Below, piece after piece: positions 7,829-16,598 of a DNA stretch of 64,000 nucleotides. Made by a program: the position numbers and the translations under genes. Location of the stretch: positions 1 through 64,000 of the forward strand of contig JALSSC010000008.1 of assembly GCA_026984455.1 (NCBI GenBank). The letters are read 5' to 3'. The notes under the pieces are model-generated. The model was not told where the DNA came from and searched no databases. It saw only the letters and a list, made by a program, of their open reading frames with translations. The DNA is from Chromatiaceae bacterium (GTDB taxonomy: Bacteria; Pseudomonadota; Gammaproteobacteria; Chromatiales; Chromatiaceae). Position 1 is the stretch's first letter. Each line of letters begins with the position of its first letter.

Positions 7829-8718
7829 CAGGGCCTCCCCAGGGAACTGTTGTTGAGGGTGTCCAGCGGATTACTGGAGAAGGGCGTCTCAGGGACTCCG
7901 CCCTTTGCCTTCCCCGCCTGATCCTCGATGATGAGGCCTTTACCCTGGAGGTCGTATTCGACCCCCTTGGGAAGGTTGTAGTGATGTTCCACGTCCGGGG
8001 TGACCAGGGCGCCGCCGTGCTTGGCCTTCTCCTTCCAACCCAGACGATAGTGCTTACCCAATTCGCCCTTCGCCAGCTTGAGGGGGAAGACCTTGATGGC
8101 CGCCTCGTCGAGAATGCAGGCGTGCTCGCACAGGCCGCATCCTGTACAGGCGTCCGAATGGACGATGGGCAGGAACAGGGCGTGCTTGCCCGAGCGCGGA
8201 TTGTGGCGGTATTCCAGGGTGATGGCCTCGCCGCGGATCGGGCAGATGTTGAAGCAGACCTCGCAACGCAGACCCAGGTAGGCGATGCAGGTCTCCTGGT
8301 CCACCAGCACGGCCAGGCCCATGCGCGACTCGTTGATGTCATCGAGCCCTCGATCCAGGGCCGGGGTCGGACAGTGCTGGATGCAGGGGATGTCTTCGCA
8401 CATCTGGCAGGGATCGGTGCGGGCGATGAAATAGGGGGTCCCCGTGGCCAGGTCCTGATCGGCCACATCCGCCAGATGCAGGATGTCGTAGGGACAGTCC
8501 CGCACACAGAGCCCGCAACGGATGCAGGCGGCCTCGAACTCCCCCTCGGGCAGGGCGCCCGGGGGACGCAGCCGCATGGCGGGCAGAGAGGAAGCGCGAC
8601 CTGAGAACAACCCGAGACCGAGTCCGAACAGGCCCACACCACAGGCGCTTCTGAGGGTGTCCACCAGGAACTGCCGGCGACCGGCATCTCTCGGGGGTCG
8701 GTCTGTCTGGGTCGTCAT
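7828..8718 (-). CDS. napG: NapG ferredoxin-type protein
   Basis: Periplasmic iron-sulfur protein, 296 residues, partner of NapH. The N-terminus carries a Tat signal (GRRQFLVDT, then a hydrophobic segment [13 protein letters not shown]). Four ferredoxin-like cysteine clusters follow: [35 protein letters not shown] and [11 protein letters not shown], as expected for a protein with four [4Fe-4S] centres. It begins 66 bases after the napA stop, beyond a strong intercistronic hairpin. It overlaps napH. Confidence 0.95.
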   Translation of the reverse strand: MTTQTDRPPRDAGRRQFLVDTLRSACGVGLFGLGLGLFSGRASSLPAMRLRPPGALPEGEFEAACIRCGLCVRDCPYDILHLADVADQDLATGTPYFIARTDPCQMCEDIPCIQHCPTPALDRGLDDINESRMGLAVLVDQETCIAYLGLRCEVCFNICPIRGEAITLEYRHNPRSGKHALFLPIVHSDACTGCGLCEHACILDEAAIKVFPLKLAKGELGKHYRLGWKEKAKHGGALVTPDVEHHYNLPKGVEYDLQGKGLIIEDQAGKAKGGVPETPFSSNPLDTLNNSSLGRP

Positions 8719-8741
8719 CGGAATCGGAGCCTCGAATTCCT

Positions 8742-8773
8742 GGGCGCGGAAGTCCCTGGGGACTCCCGCGCCC
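8742..8773 (-). promoter_or_regulatory. intercistronic hairpin between napA and napG
   Basis: An 8-pair outer stem (8742-8749 with 8766-8773, GGGCGCGG/CCGCGCCC) and a 6-pair inner stem (8751-8756 with 8759-8764) separated by a one-base mismatch. There is no U-tract, so it is more likely an mRNA-stabilising or attenuating hairpin between napFDA and napGHBC than a terminator. The role is inference. Confidence 0.55.
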
Positions 8774-8784
8774 GGTTCAGGCCA

Positions 8785-11328
8785 TCAGGCCTTGGTGATG
8801 CGCACGGCGCACTTCTTGTAGTCCGTCTCCTTGGACAAGGGATCGGTGGCATCCAGGGTGAGTTTGTTCACCAGACGGCCGGCATCGAACCAGGGGATGA
8901 ACACCAAGCCCTCCGGAGGGCGATTGCGCCCACGGGTCTCCACCCGGCAGATGATCTCGCCACGGCGGGACTGGATCTTGGCCAGGGAGCCATTCCGCAA
9001 ACGGCGCTTGCGGGCGTCCTTGCGGTTCATGAACACCGGGGCATAGGGCACCGCCCGGAAAAGTTCCGGCACCCGCCGGGTCATGGAACCCGAGTGCCAG
9101 TGCTCCAGGACCCGACCGGTACACAGCCAGAGGTCGAACTCGTGATCCGGACTCTCGGCTGGTGGCTCGTAGGGGGCGGTGATGATGTTGGCGCGCCCGT
9201 CCTTCTTGCCATAGAAGTAGACATCGCCCGCGGCCACCTGGGGATTCTTGACCTTCACATAGGGGTCATAACCCTCGCGGTAACGCCACAGGGTCTCCTT
9301 GCCGTCCACCACCGGCCAGCGCAGGCCGCGGGCCTTGTGGTACATGTCGAAGGGCGCCAGGTCGTGGCCCTTCTTGGGGGCCTCGGGGGCGGCATTGAAC
9401 AGCCGGTATTCCTCGAACAGGCCCTTCTGGACGTAGTAACCGAAATGGGCCGATTCGTGATTGTCATAGGCGTTGCCCCGCTCGTCCATGATCTTGCCCT
9501 CGAAGGGGAATCTATTCACCTGGCCGTTCTCGAACAGGATGTCGTACAGGGTCTTGCCCTGGTACTCGGGCTTCTTGGCCAGCAGGTCCGCCGGCCAGAC
9601 CTCCTCCACCTTGAAGCGCTTGGCGAACTCCAGGATCTGCCACAGGTCAGACCTGGACTCGCCGGGCCCCTTGACCTGCTCGCGCCAGAACTGGGTGCGC
9701 CGCTCGGCGTTGCCGTAGGCGCCCTCCTTCTCGATCCACATGGCGGTGGGCAGGATGAGGTCGGCGGCCTGGGCCGAGACCGTGGGATAGGGATCGGAGA
9801 CGGTGATGAAGTTTTCGGGCCGGCGGAATCCAGGGTAGGACTCGTTGTTGAGATTGGCCGCCGCCTGGAGGTTGTTGTTGCACATCTGCCAGTAGCAGTT
9901 CATCACCCCGTCGTGGAGCTTGCGCATCATGAGCACGGCATGGAAACCGGGCTTGGGGTTGATGGTCCCCTCGGGGAGCTTCCACACCTTCTCCGCATAG
10001 TCGCGGTGGGCCTTCTTCTTCACCACCAGGTCGGACGGCAGGCGATGGGCGAAGGTGCCCACCTCGCGCGCGGTGCCACAGGCCGAAGGCTGACCGGTGA
10101 GGGAGAAGGGACTGTTGCCCGGCTCGGAGATCTTGCCCATCAACAGATGCACGTTGTACAGGAGTCCGTTCACCCAGACGCCACGGGTGTGCTGGTTGAA
10201 GCCCATGGTCCAGTAGGACGACACCTTCCGTTTGGGATCGGCGTAGGCCTTGGCCAGACGTTCCAACTTGTGCTTGGAGACCCCCGAGAGCTTGGCGACA
10301 TAGTCCAGGGTATAGGGCTCCACCGACTTGGCGTACTCCTCGAAACTGATCTTGGTGAGCTTGCCCTTGGCGCGGTTCTTGGCCTTCTTTTCGCGTGGAT
10401 CCTCGGGCCGCAGGCCGTAACCGATATCGGTGGGGGTCTTGGTGAAGTTGACGTGCTTCTCGATGAATTCCTTGTTGTAGGCCTTGTGCTGGATGATGTA
10501 GTTGGCGATGTAGTTGAGGATCGCCAGATCGGTCTGGGGCACGAACACCATGCCGTTGTCGGCCAGTTCGAAGCAGCGATGTTTGTAGGTGGAGAGGACG
10601 TGCACCTCGCACCCGGGCTTGGTGAGGCGGGTATCGGTGAGGCGCGACCAGAGGATGGGGTGCATCTCGGCCATGTTGGACCCCCAGAGGACGAAGGTGT
10701 CGGCCATCTCCAGGTCGTCGTAGCAGCCCATGGGCTCGTCGGCCCCGAAACCGCGCATGAAGGCCCCCACCGCCGAGGCCATGCAGTGGCGGGCGTTGGG
10801 ATCGAGGTTGTTGGAGCGAAGGCCCCCCTTTATGAACTTGGAGGCGGCGTAGCCTTCCCACAGGGTCCATTGACCGGAGCCGAACATGCCCACGGCGGTG
10901 GGCCCCTTCTTCTTCAGGGCCTGTTTCCACTGATCGGCCATGACGTCGAAGGCCTCGTCCCAGGAGACGGGTTCGAACTTGCCGTCCTTGGCGTACTTGC
11001 CGTCCTTCTTGCGCAGCAGGGGCTGGGTGAGGCGGTCCTTACCGTAGAGGATCTTGGGCAGGAAGTAGCCCTTGATACAGTTGAGGCCCTTGTTCACCGG
11101 GGCGTCGGGATCACCCTGGCTGGCCACCACGCGCCCATCCCGGACACCCACGAGCACCGAGCAACCGGTGCCGCAATAGCGGCAGGCAGCCTTGTCCCAG
11201 CGGATCCCCTTCTCCCATTCGTCATCGGCCGCCAGGGCGGTCTTGGACGCCGGCAGGGTCACACCGGCCACGGTCGCGGCGGCCACCGCGGCCTGGGTCT
11301 TCACGAATTCACGTCGAGTAACTTTCAC
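8785..11328 (-). CDS. napA: NapA periplasmic nitrate reductase catalytic subunit
   Basis: Molybdoenzyme reducing nitrate to nitrite, 847 residues from a GTG at 11328 preceded by GAGGAGGGG. The Tat signal TRREFVK (residues 4-10) runs to [11 protein letters not shown]. The [4Fe-4S] site is C49-x2-C52-x3-C56-x27-C84 (CRYCGTGC ... NCIKGYF). The bis-MGD domain follows, with the probable Mo-ligand Cys in [10 protein letters not shown] and family blocks [15 protein letters not shown] and [14 protein letters not shown]. Length and layout match the NapA family. The start lies inside the end of napD (20-base overlap), which fits the need for the NapD chaperone to bind the Tat signal. MobA, encoded near the other end of the window, is part of the pathway making the cofactor. 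The gene is intact. Confidence 0.98.
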   Translation of the reverse strand: MKVTRREFVKTQAAVAAATVAGVTLPASKTALAADDEWEKGIRWDKAACRYCGTGCSVLVGVRDGRVVASQGDPDAPVNKGLNCIKGYFLPKILYGKDRLTQPLLRKKDGKYAKDGKFEPVSWDEAFDVMADQWKQALKKKGPTAVGMFGSGQWTLWEGYAASKFIKGGLRSNNLDPNARHCMASAVGAFMRGFGADEPMGCYDDLEMADTFVLWGSNMAEMHPILWSRLTDTRLTKPGCEVHVLSTYKHRCFELADNGMVFVPQTDLAILNYIANYIIQHKAYNKEFIEKHVNFTKTPTDIGYGLRPEDPREKKAKNRAKGKLTKISFEEYAKSVEPYTLDYVAKLSGVSKHKLERLAKAYADPKRKVSSYWTMGFNQHTRGVWVNGLLYNVHLLMGKISEPGNSPFSLTGQPSACGTAREVGTFAHRLPSDLVVKKKAHRDYAEKVWKLPEGTINPKPGFHAVLMMRKLHDGVMNCYWQMCNNNLQAAANLNNESYPGFRRPENFITVSDPYPTVSAQAADLILPTAMWIEKEGAYGNAERRTQFWREQVKGPGESRSDLWQILEFAKRFKVEEVWPADLLAKKPEYQGKTLYDILFENGQVNRFPFEGKIMDERGNAYDNHESAHFGYYVQKGLFEEYRLFNAAPEAPKKGHDLAPFDMYHKARGLRWPVVDGKETLWRYREGYDPYVKVKNPQVAAGDVYFYGKKDGRANIITAPYEPPAESPDHEFDLWLCTGRVLEHWHSGSMTRRVPELFRAVPYAPVFMNRKDARKRRLRNGSLAKIQSRRGEIICRVETRGRNRPPEGLVFIPWFDAGRLVNKLTLDATDPLSKETDYKKCAVRITKA

Positions 11329-11578
11329 GGTTCCCCTCCTCTTCAGAATCGCCTTCACCGTAGTGATAGATGAGCACGGCGTTGATGACGCCCTCGATAT
11401 CCTGGACCTTGTGCACCGTGTCGGCGGCCGCGACCTCGGGCGCATCCTCCACGGTGACGATCAGCTTGCCCTCGGCCTGGCCTCCATGTACCTCCACCCC
11501 GGGCAGGGCCTCCAGCCCGGAGACGACCTCGGCCACCCGTTCCGGGCGGGCGTTGACCACCAGACTACAAATCTCCAT
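11309..11578 (-). CDS. napD: NapD chaperone for the NapA Tat signal
   Basis: Small cytoplasmic chaperone, 89 residues, ferredoxin-like fold family. It opens with [15 protein letters not shown] and has the conserved stretch [11 protein letters not shown], then VEDAPE and [14 protein letters not shown]. NapD binds the twin-arginine signal of NapA and holds back export until the cofactor is in. The gene overlaps napF by 14 bases and napA by 20 bases, so translation of the three is coupled. The tail after IYHYGEG is acidic and not conserved. Confidence 0.93.
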   Translation of the reverse strand: MEICSLVVNARPERVAEVVSGLEALPGVEVHGGQAEGKLIVTVEDAPEVAAADTVHKVQDIEGVINAVLIYHYGEGDSEEEGNRESYST

Positions 11579-12110
11579 CGTTTGCCTCCGGCGTGCATGC
11601 CGCGGCCATGCGGCAGGATGGATCCAAACGAACGGCCTGTACCGGACAGGCGGGAATACAGGCCCCGCAGCCGGTACAGGCGTCTGGGGAATATTCGGGC
11701 CGCGCCGCACCACCCACCCGCAGACGGAATTCGATGGCCTCGAAATCGCAGGCATCGCCGCAACTCCGACAGACCACGCCGCGCTCGGCGATGCAACCAC
11801 CGCCCAGGGCGATCCCATGGGACCAAGCCCCGGCCTCGTCTTCCGGGTCACCCACCAGGGCGCGCCCCCGGCACGCCCCCAGACAGGCGCCGCAGAAGTC
11901 ACACCCGCCCCGTGCGAAGGCCATGCCGGGGAAGCCGCCGTTGGCACGCACGATGAGGCCGTCCGGACAGGCCTCGATGCAGTCGTCACAGCGCTGGCAA
12001 CGTTCGGTGAATTCGTCTTCGGGCAGCGCCCAGGGCGGTCGGATCGCGCCGGCGCCCCCGGGCGACAGGGCCCGGCGAAGGAATGCGCGACGTTCGTTGG
12101 CGAGCTGCAT
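11565..12110 (-). CDS. napF: NapF ferredoxin-type protein
   Basis: Cytoplasmic iron-sulfur protein, 181 residues from the ATG at 12110 (MQLANERRAFLRR). A longer frame from 12149 is possible, but the predicted transcription start at about 12138 lies inside it, so the shorter one is favoured. Neither start has a strong Shine-Dalgarno. Three groups of cysteines fit [4Fe-4S] ferredoxin sites: CQRCDDCIEACP, CDFCGACLGACRG and CTGCGACIPACP, plus CRSCGDACDF. NapF is known to interact with NapA and may help mature its iron-sulfur centre. It is the first gene of the operon, directly downstream of two FNR-type boxes. Confidence 0.92.
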   Translation of the reverse strand: MQLANERRAFLRRALSPGGAGAIRPPWALPEDEFTERCQRCDDCIEACPDGLIVRANGGFPGMAFARGGCDFCGACLGACRGRALVGDPEDEAGAWSHGIALGGGCIAERGVVCRSCGDACDFEAIEFRLRVGGAARPEYSPDACTGCGACIPACPVQAVRLDPSCRMAAACTPEANDGDL

Positions 12111-12144
12111 GGAGCATTGCGATCGGGTGGCAAAACTGGGGGGA

Positions 12145-12150
12145 ACCATA
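12145..12150 (-). promoter_or_regulatory. -10 element of the nap promoter
   Basis: On the minus strand this reads TATGGT. A start near 12138 would put the nearer FNR-type box (centre between 12179 and 12180) at about -41.5, the canonical class II activation distance. The fit of spacing is the evidence; no -35 box is needed for that type of promoter. Confidence 0.55.
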
Positions 12151-12172
12151 GGTCGAGAGCACTCGCGGGTTC

Positions 12173-12186
12173 TTGAGCAAGATCAA
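12173..12186. promoter_or_regulatory. FNR/DNR-type box 1 upstream of napF
   Basis: TTGA-GCAAGA-TCAA is a perfect TTGA-N6-TCAA palindrome, the core consensus of FNR/DNR-family sites. It lies at about -41.5 from the proposed start of napF transcription. Confidence 0.75.
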
Positions 12187-12211
12187 GCCCAAATCCTAAT
12201 CCCATCCAGAC

Positions 12212-12225
12212 TTGATCTGAGTCAA
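12212..12225. promoter_or_regulatory. FNR/DNR-type box 2 upstream of napF
   Basis: TTGAT-CTGA-GTCAA matches the FNR consensus TTGAT-N4-ATCAA at nine of ten positions. It is centred 39 bases from box 1, close to four helical turns at about 10.5 bases each, so both would face nearly the same side of the helix. It lies three bases past the stop of the Crp/Fnr gene. Confidence 0.75.
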
Positions 12226-12227
12226 TA

Positions 12228-12917
12228 TCATCTCCTCGATCTCAAGGCCCCCAGGTCGTCGATCCAGATACAGCGCCGCTCCACCCGGATGACGCTCGCC
12301 TCCACCAGGCGGTGCAGTTCCCGGGAGAAGGTCTCGGGGGTGAGATTCAGGCTGGAGGCCACTACCGCCTTGCTCGCGGGAAGGTCCAGGCGGCCGCGGT
12401 TGTAGTCCACGGGTATCGCCATGGCGAGCAGGTAGTTCCTCACCCGCTGCTGGGCGCTCTCCAGACAGCAGGCCTCCACGTCCCGCACCAGGGACTGGAG
12501 ACGTATGGACATGCCACCGAGCAGGGCCAGGGCGAGATCGGGGAAACGCACCAGGGCGGCCTCGATGTGTTCCCGGCCGATACGCATCAGACGACTGTCT
12601 TCCAGGGTCTGGGCCAGCAGCGGGCAGGGTTGGTCGAGGAACATGAGGGCGGCGCCGAACATGCCCCCCACCTGGACGATCTCCAACACCCGCTCGTTGC
12701 CTTCGGCAGAGAGGACCGCGAGCTTGACCTTTCCCGACAACACACAGAACAGGCCGGGCGCGGGCTCTCCCTTGTGGCAGAGGATCTCGCCCTTGGGCGC
12801 ATGGATCTGTTCGCAACCCTGGCCGAGAAAGCCCAGGGCCGCCTCCGATACCTTGCGGAACAGAGGCTGTCCCCTGAGGATGAATCGGGTCGTCTCGTCT
12901 ATGGCGGCATGATTCAC
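12228..12917 (-). CDS. Crp/Fnr-family regulator, probably of the DNR type
   Basis: Transcription factor of about 229 residues from a GTG at 12917; a frame open to 13055 overlaps nagZ and is unlikely. The N-terminal cyclic-nucleotide-binding-like barrel covers PLFRKVSE through FLDQPCPLLAQ, and the C-terminal winged helix has LPASKAVVASSLNLTPETFSRELHRL. The E..SR pattern in the recognition helix (PETFSRELHRL) is that of FNR and DNR proteins, which read TTGAT. The N-terminal cysteine cluster of true FNR is absent, so it is not an obvious [4Fe-4S] oxygen sensor; a heme-dependent NO sensor of the DNR kind is one option. It is directly upstream of two TTGA-N6-TCAA boxes and the nap operon, a strong reason to think it regulates nap. 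Confidence 0.88.
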   Translation of the reverse strand: MNHAAIDETTRFILRGQPLFRKVSEAALGFLGQGCEQIHAPKGEILCHKGEPAPGLFCVLSGKVKLAVLSAEGNERVLEIVQVGGMFGAALMFLDQPCPLLAQTLEDSRLMRIGREHIEAALVRFPDLALALLGGMSIRLQSLVRDVEACCLESAQQRVRNYLLAMAIPVDYNRGRLDLPASKAVVASSLNLTPETFSRELHRLVEASVIRVERRCIWIDDLGALRSRR

Positions 12918-12964
12918 CGGATGAAGGACCTCGACTGGGATGGTGGCCTGAGCCCGGGAGCGGA

Positions 12965-14056
12965 TCAGGCCCGTGGAAACAGATCCGCCTCGGCCGGAGG
13001 GCGCGTGCCGAATTCCCGGGTCAGTCCGTCCAGGACCTGTAACGCACGGCGCCAACGGGGATCGCCCATCAGTCCCGCCCGATCGTCGGCGGGCGGGGGG
13101 CGGCCATGCATCCGCAGATAGCGGAGATGGGCCGCCGGATCGCGATGATCCACCAGTGCCTCCAGCACCTGCACGGCGGCCTTCCGGTCATTGCAGACCA
13201 GGACCATGTCGCAACCGGCCTCCAGGGCCTGGTGGGCACGCTCGGGCGGATCGCCGGCGGCGCCCGCGGCGGCCATGCTGAGATCGTCGCTGAAGATCAT
13301 CCCCTGGAACCCGAGGCGGCCACGCAGGACATCGCGCAGCCAGAAGGAGGAAAAGCCCGCGGGGTGCGGATCGGCGGCGGGATAGAGCACATGGGCCGGC
13401 ATCACGGCCTCCATGCCCGCATCCACCAGGCGCTCGAAGGGCACCAGGTCATCCATGAGCAGATCGCGCAGGGGCCGCGGGTCCACCGGCAGCTCCTCAT
13501 GAGAGTCGGCGCTCACCCCGCCGTGCCCGGGAAAGTGCTTGCCCACGCCCGCCATACCGGCCCCATGCATACCCCGGTACCAGGCGCGGGCCAGGTCGGC
13601 CACCACCAGGGGGCGGTGCTCGAAGGCACGGTCGCCGATCACCTGGTTGAGGCCCCGGTCCAGATCGAGCACTGGGGCGAAGCTGAAGTCCAGGCCGCAG
13701 ACACGCAGTTCCGCCGCCATCAGCCAGCCACCCAATTCCGCCGCCTCGCGGGCGCGCTGGGCATCCCGGGCATAGAGCCGGCCATAGGCCGCGGCCGGCG
13801 GCAGGGCGGTGAACCCCTCCCGGAAGCGTTGTACCCGGCCGCCTTCCTGATCGACGGCGAGCAAAAGTTTCGGCTCGCGCAGCCGATGAATCTCCCGAGC
13901 CAGTCGCCCAAGGGGTTCCGGCGCAAGGTAGTTGCGGCTGAACAGGATCACCCCGCCCACCGCCGGATGGACCAGGAGTTCACGTTCCTCAGCACTGAGT
14001 TCGGTGCCTTCGATATCCAACATCACCGGGCCGAGGGTCTGAGGCTTCTCGTGCAT
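12965..14056 (-). CDS. nagZ: NagZ beta-N-acetylglucosaminidase
   Basis: Cytoplasmic GH3 glycosidase, 363 residues, that removes GlcNAc from muropeptides during cell-wall recycling. The family blocks are LLAVDQEGGRVQR, KHFPGHGGVSADSHEELP (carrying the His/Asp acid-base pair of NagZ) and IFSDDLSMAAA with the nucleophile Asp. The length fits NagZ, which is shorter than two-domain GH3 enzymes. It lies upstream of the Crp/Fnr gene with a 47-base gap. It works in the same pathway as the AmpG-like permease encoded near 60.7 kb. Confidence 0.95.
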   Translation of the reverse strand: MHEKPQTLGPVMLDIEGTELSAEERELLVHPAVGGVILFSRNYLAPEPLGRLAREIHRLREPKLLLAVDQEGGRVQRFREGFTALPPAAAYGRLYARDAQRAREAAELGGWLMAAELRVCGLDFSFAPVLDLDRGLNQVIGDRAFEHRPLVVADLARAWYRGMHGAGMAGVGKHFPGHGGVSADSHEELPVDPRPLRDLLMDDLVPFERLVDAGMEAVMPAHVLYPAADPHPAGFSSFWLRDVLRGRLGFQGMIFSDDLSMAAAGAAGDPPERAHQALEAGCDMVLVCNDRKAAVQVLEALVDHRDPAAHLRYLRMHGRPPPADDRAGLMGDPRWRRALQVLDGLTREFGTRPPAEADLFPRA

Positions 14057-14121
14057 CCACGGACCTTAGCCGTGAACCGCCCCGGTGGCAACCCGCCAGC
14101 CAATCTGTTAAGGAGTCCATC

Positions 14122-14520
14122 ATGCGCATTCCTGTTGTGTTCCTCGCCCTGTGCCTCGTCCTGGGCCCCCTCACCGGCATCCAGGCCGGGGAAGGCGCCA
14201 CCCCTCCCCAGCCCAGCTATTTCGAACTCAAACCCTCGCTCATCACTAATCTCGCCAAGGGAGGCAAATACGTCCGCGCCGACATCCAACTCATGACCCT
14301 GGACCCCGAACTGCTGCCCGACATCGAACTCCATGCCCCGGCGGTGCGCGACGCACTCCTGATGCTTCTCAGCGAGCAGGACGGCAAGGTCCTGCGCACG
14401 CCCAAGGGGAAAGAGGAACTGCGTCAACGGATGATGGAGCAGGCCCGCAAGGTGATGCGCGACATCACCGGCAAGAGCAGTATCGACGAACTGCTGTTTA
14501 CGGCGTTCTTCGTGCAGTGA
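14122..14520 (+). CDS. FliL-like secreted protein
   Basis: A 132-residue protein with a clean Shine-Dalgarno (AAGGAG, 7 bases before ATG) and a signal peptide (IPVVFLALCLVLGPLTGIQAG). The mature part resembles the FliL periplasmic domain: YFELKPSLITNL, then KYVRADIQLMTLDPEL, then IELHAPAVRDALLMLLSEQ and [19 protein letters not shown]. FliL proteins sit around the flagellar stator, but this one has a cleavable signal in place of a membrane anchor, and no flagellar gene is near. Relatives of this stand-alone type occur widely in Gammaproteobacteria without known role. Its 3' end overlaps the convergent RpfE-type gene by 23 bases. Confidence 0.8.
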   Translation: MRIPVVFLALCLVLGPLTGIQAGEGATPPQPSYFELKPSLITNLAKGGKYVRADIQLMTLDPELLPDIELHAPAVRDALLMLLSEQDGKVLRTPKGKEELRQRMMEQARKVMRDITGKSSIDELLFTAFFVQ

Positions 14521-15481
14521 AATCGGCCGGGCAGGGAGGAGGCCGCCGCCACCAGCGCCACCGGTCACTCGGACGATAGCACCAGCGCCGCCCGTTACAG
14601 GGGTAGAGATACAACCGCCCCCAAGGGGGCATCCTGGCCACCGTCACATCCAGGTCGAGCACGGCCTGCCGCCAGGCCTCGGTGTCGGCCCGCACCGAGG
14701 ACTGCCAGAGTGCATCCAGGTAACACAGGGCATCACCCCGATCCGGCCCCGCCCCAGGCGCCCCCGAGGCCGCCTCCGAGCCACTCGCCCGCAGCAGCCC
14801 CGCGAGCAGATCACCCGCGCCCCAGACGGCTTCGAACCGCCGCCATGAGACCCTGGTGGGCAGCCGCCCTCCGCCCCACAGCCAGAGACCGTTCACCGTC
14901 GGCCGGCCCCGGGCCTCACGGGCCGCGTTCTCGGGGGCGTCGTGGAGCGCCATCTGCGCCTCGTTGAGCAGGGCGCGCCAGGGGCGGCCCTCGGGACCCG
15001 ACGGCAGGAATGGATGCACCGCCCTCCCCTGCACCCGATCCAGCGGGTGGGTCTCTACCCGAGGCGCCTGGGACAATCCCAGCCACCCGCGGCCCCCCCT
15101 ACCCGGTTCCCACACCCAGCCCCGTTCGGCAAAGTGTCCCGCGAAACGCGCGAACAGGGCCCGGGCCTCTTCCGGCGACACCTCCAAGCCCTCGCCCACC
15201 AGGATCAGACGGTCCATGTCCACATAGAGATGGACCAGATCGGCGTGGAACCAGTAGCGCTCCCCAGTGGGCAGATCCGCCCCCAGCCGGCTGAGGGCGG
15301 CATGGGGGAGCGGCCCCTGTTCGATACCGAACAGACGGCCCAGGACCTCGGGACCGCTCCCTCCCGGGAAGGCCACGGCGCGCCCCCGGAACAGGCGCCG
15401 CAGATGCCTCGGCAAAGGACACCCCGGCCCATCGTCCGTTGCCTCCAAGAGGCCCGGGACGACCAGATGAAGCGCGCTCAC
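14498..15481 (-). CDS. RpfE-type protein / phosphoglycerate mutase-like
   Basis: A 327-residue protein translated from a GTG at 15481 that overlaps the thrC stop (GTGA), so it is coupled to thrC. Motifs match the proteobacterial family annotated as RpfE-type regulatory or cofactor-independent phosphoglycerate mutase-like: [11 protein letters not shown] at the start, then [35 protein letters not shown] and [15 protein letters not shown]. The true metal and active-site residues of iPGM are not obvious. The link to thrC is common in this group and may mean a homoserine or threonine phosphate role, but that is inference. The C-terminus is Trp/Arg rich (RWRWWRR) and the 3' end overlaps the FliL-like gene. 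Confidence 0.72.
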   Translation of the reverse strand: MSALHLVVPGLLEATDDGPGCPLPRHLRRLFRGRAVAFPGGSGPEVLGRLFGIEQGPLPHAALSRLGADLPTGERYWFHADLVHLYVDMDRLILVGEGLEVSPEEARALFARFAGHFAERGWVWEPGRGGRGWLGLSQAPRVETHPLDRVQGRAVHPFLPSGPEGRPWRALLNEAQMALHDAPENAAREARGRPTVNGLWLWGGGRLPTRVSWRRFEAVWGAGDLLAGLLRASGSEAASGAPGAGPDRGDALCYLDALWQSSVRADTEAWRQAVLDLDVTVARMPPWGRLYLYPCNGRRWCYRPSDRWRWWRRPPPCPADFTARRTP

Positions 15482-16560
15482 GCCTCCATGTTGGCCAGGA
15501 TGGTGTCCTTCACTGCGGCCAATTCCGCGGGGATCTTGATGGGCTCGGCCGAGGCCTGACGGATGGCGGTGTCGGGGTCCTTGAGGCCGTGCCCGGTGAG
15601 GGTGCACACCACCTTGCTGCCCTCCGGAATGCGTCCGCCGGCGATGTCCTTGAGCGCCCCGGCCAGAGAGGTGGCGGAGGCGGGTTCGCAGAACACGCCC
15701 TCCTTCTCGGCGAGGAGCCTCTGGGCGGCAAGGATCTCGGCATCGCTGCACTCGTCGAACCAGCCGCCCGAACGCTCCTGCACCCGCCAGGCCTTGTCCC
15801 AGGACTGGGGGTGACCGATGCGGATGGCGGTGGCCACGGTCTCGGGGTCGTCCACCATGCGTCCGCGGATGAAGGGCGCGGCGCCGCTGGCCTGATAGCC
15901 GAGCATCTTGGGGGCGCGGTTGACGATCCCGTGATCGCGGTATTCGGTGTAACCCATCCAGTGGGCGGTGATGTTGCCGGCATTGCCCACCGGCAGGCAA
16001 TGGAAGTCGGGCGCCCCCTCCAACTCCTCGATGATCTCGAAGGCGGCGGTCTTCTGGCCCTGGATACGATAGGGATTGATGGAGTTGACGATGGTCACCG
16101 GGGCCTCTTCCGCCACCTCCTTGACCAGTTGCATCCCGGCATCGAAGTTGCCCTGGATCTGGATCACCACCGAACCATGCATCATGGCCTGGGCCAGCTT
16201 GCCCATGGCGATCTTGCCGTCGGGGATGAGCACGAAGGCGGTGATCCCGGCGCGCGCGGCATAGGCCGCGGCGGAGGCGGAGGTGTTGCCGGTGGAGGCG
16301 CAGATGATGGCCCGGCTGCCGGCCTCCACCGCCTTGGTGACGGCCATGGTCATGCCCCGGTCCTTGAAGGAACCAGTGGGGTTCAGGCCCTCGTATTTCA
16401 CGTACAGGTCCACCTCGCGGCCAAGTTCGCGGGGGATGTTGTTGAGCCGGATCAGGGGGGTGTTTCCCTCCCCCAGGCTGATGAGCCGGGTGTCGTCACG
16501 GACCGGAAGGCGGTCGCGGTATTTGGCGATGAGGCCGGTGTAACGGGGTCGGAACGGCAT
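15478..16560 (-). CDS. thrC: threonine synthase
   Basis: PLP enzyme converting O-phosphohomoserine to threonine, 360 residues from ATG 16560 (AGAGGT upstream). The N-terminus has the LGEGNTPL signature; the PLP lysine sits in [20 protein letters not shown] and PVGNAGNI bind cofactor phosphate and substrate. The size is that of the short bacterial ThrC class. It follows hom by 38 bases in the same direction, and the RpfE-type gene follows with a GTGA overlap. Confidence 0.95.
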   Translation of the reverse strand: MPFRPRYTGLIAKYRDRLPVRDDTRLISLGEGNTPLIRLNNIPRELGREVDLYVKYEGLNPTGSFKDRGMTMAVTKAVEAGSRAIICASTGNTSASAAAYAARAGITAFVLIPDGKIAMGKLAQAMMHGSVVIQIQGNFDAGMQLVKEVAEEAPVTIVNSINPYRIQGQKTAAFEIIEELEGAPDFHCLPVGNAGNITAHWMGYTEYRDHGIVNRAPKMLGYQASGAAPFIRGRMVDDPETVATAIRIGHPQSWDKAWRVQERSGGWFDECSDAEILAAQRLLAEKEGVFCEPASATSLAGALKDIAGGRIPEGSKVVCTLTGHGLKDPDTAIRQASAEPIKIPAELAAVKDTILANMEA

Positions 16561-16598
16561 GGCGGGACCTCTGAGTTGAAATGGGGAGGGGGTGCGGA

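Noticed and set aside
9094-11373. 759-codon plus-strand frame opposite napA
   Set aside because: Rich in Gly, Val and Leu without domain motifs, exactly opposite to napA; a shadow frame.
12228-13055. Long form of the Crp/Fnr protein from 13055
   Set aside because: It would overlap nagZ by about 90 bases, and the added residues are Pro/Arg/Gly rich with no conservation pattern; a GTG at 12917 gives a normal family length.
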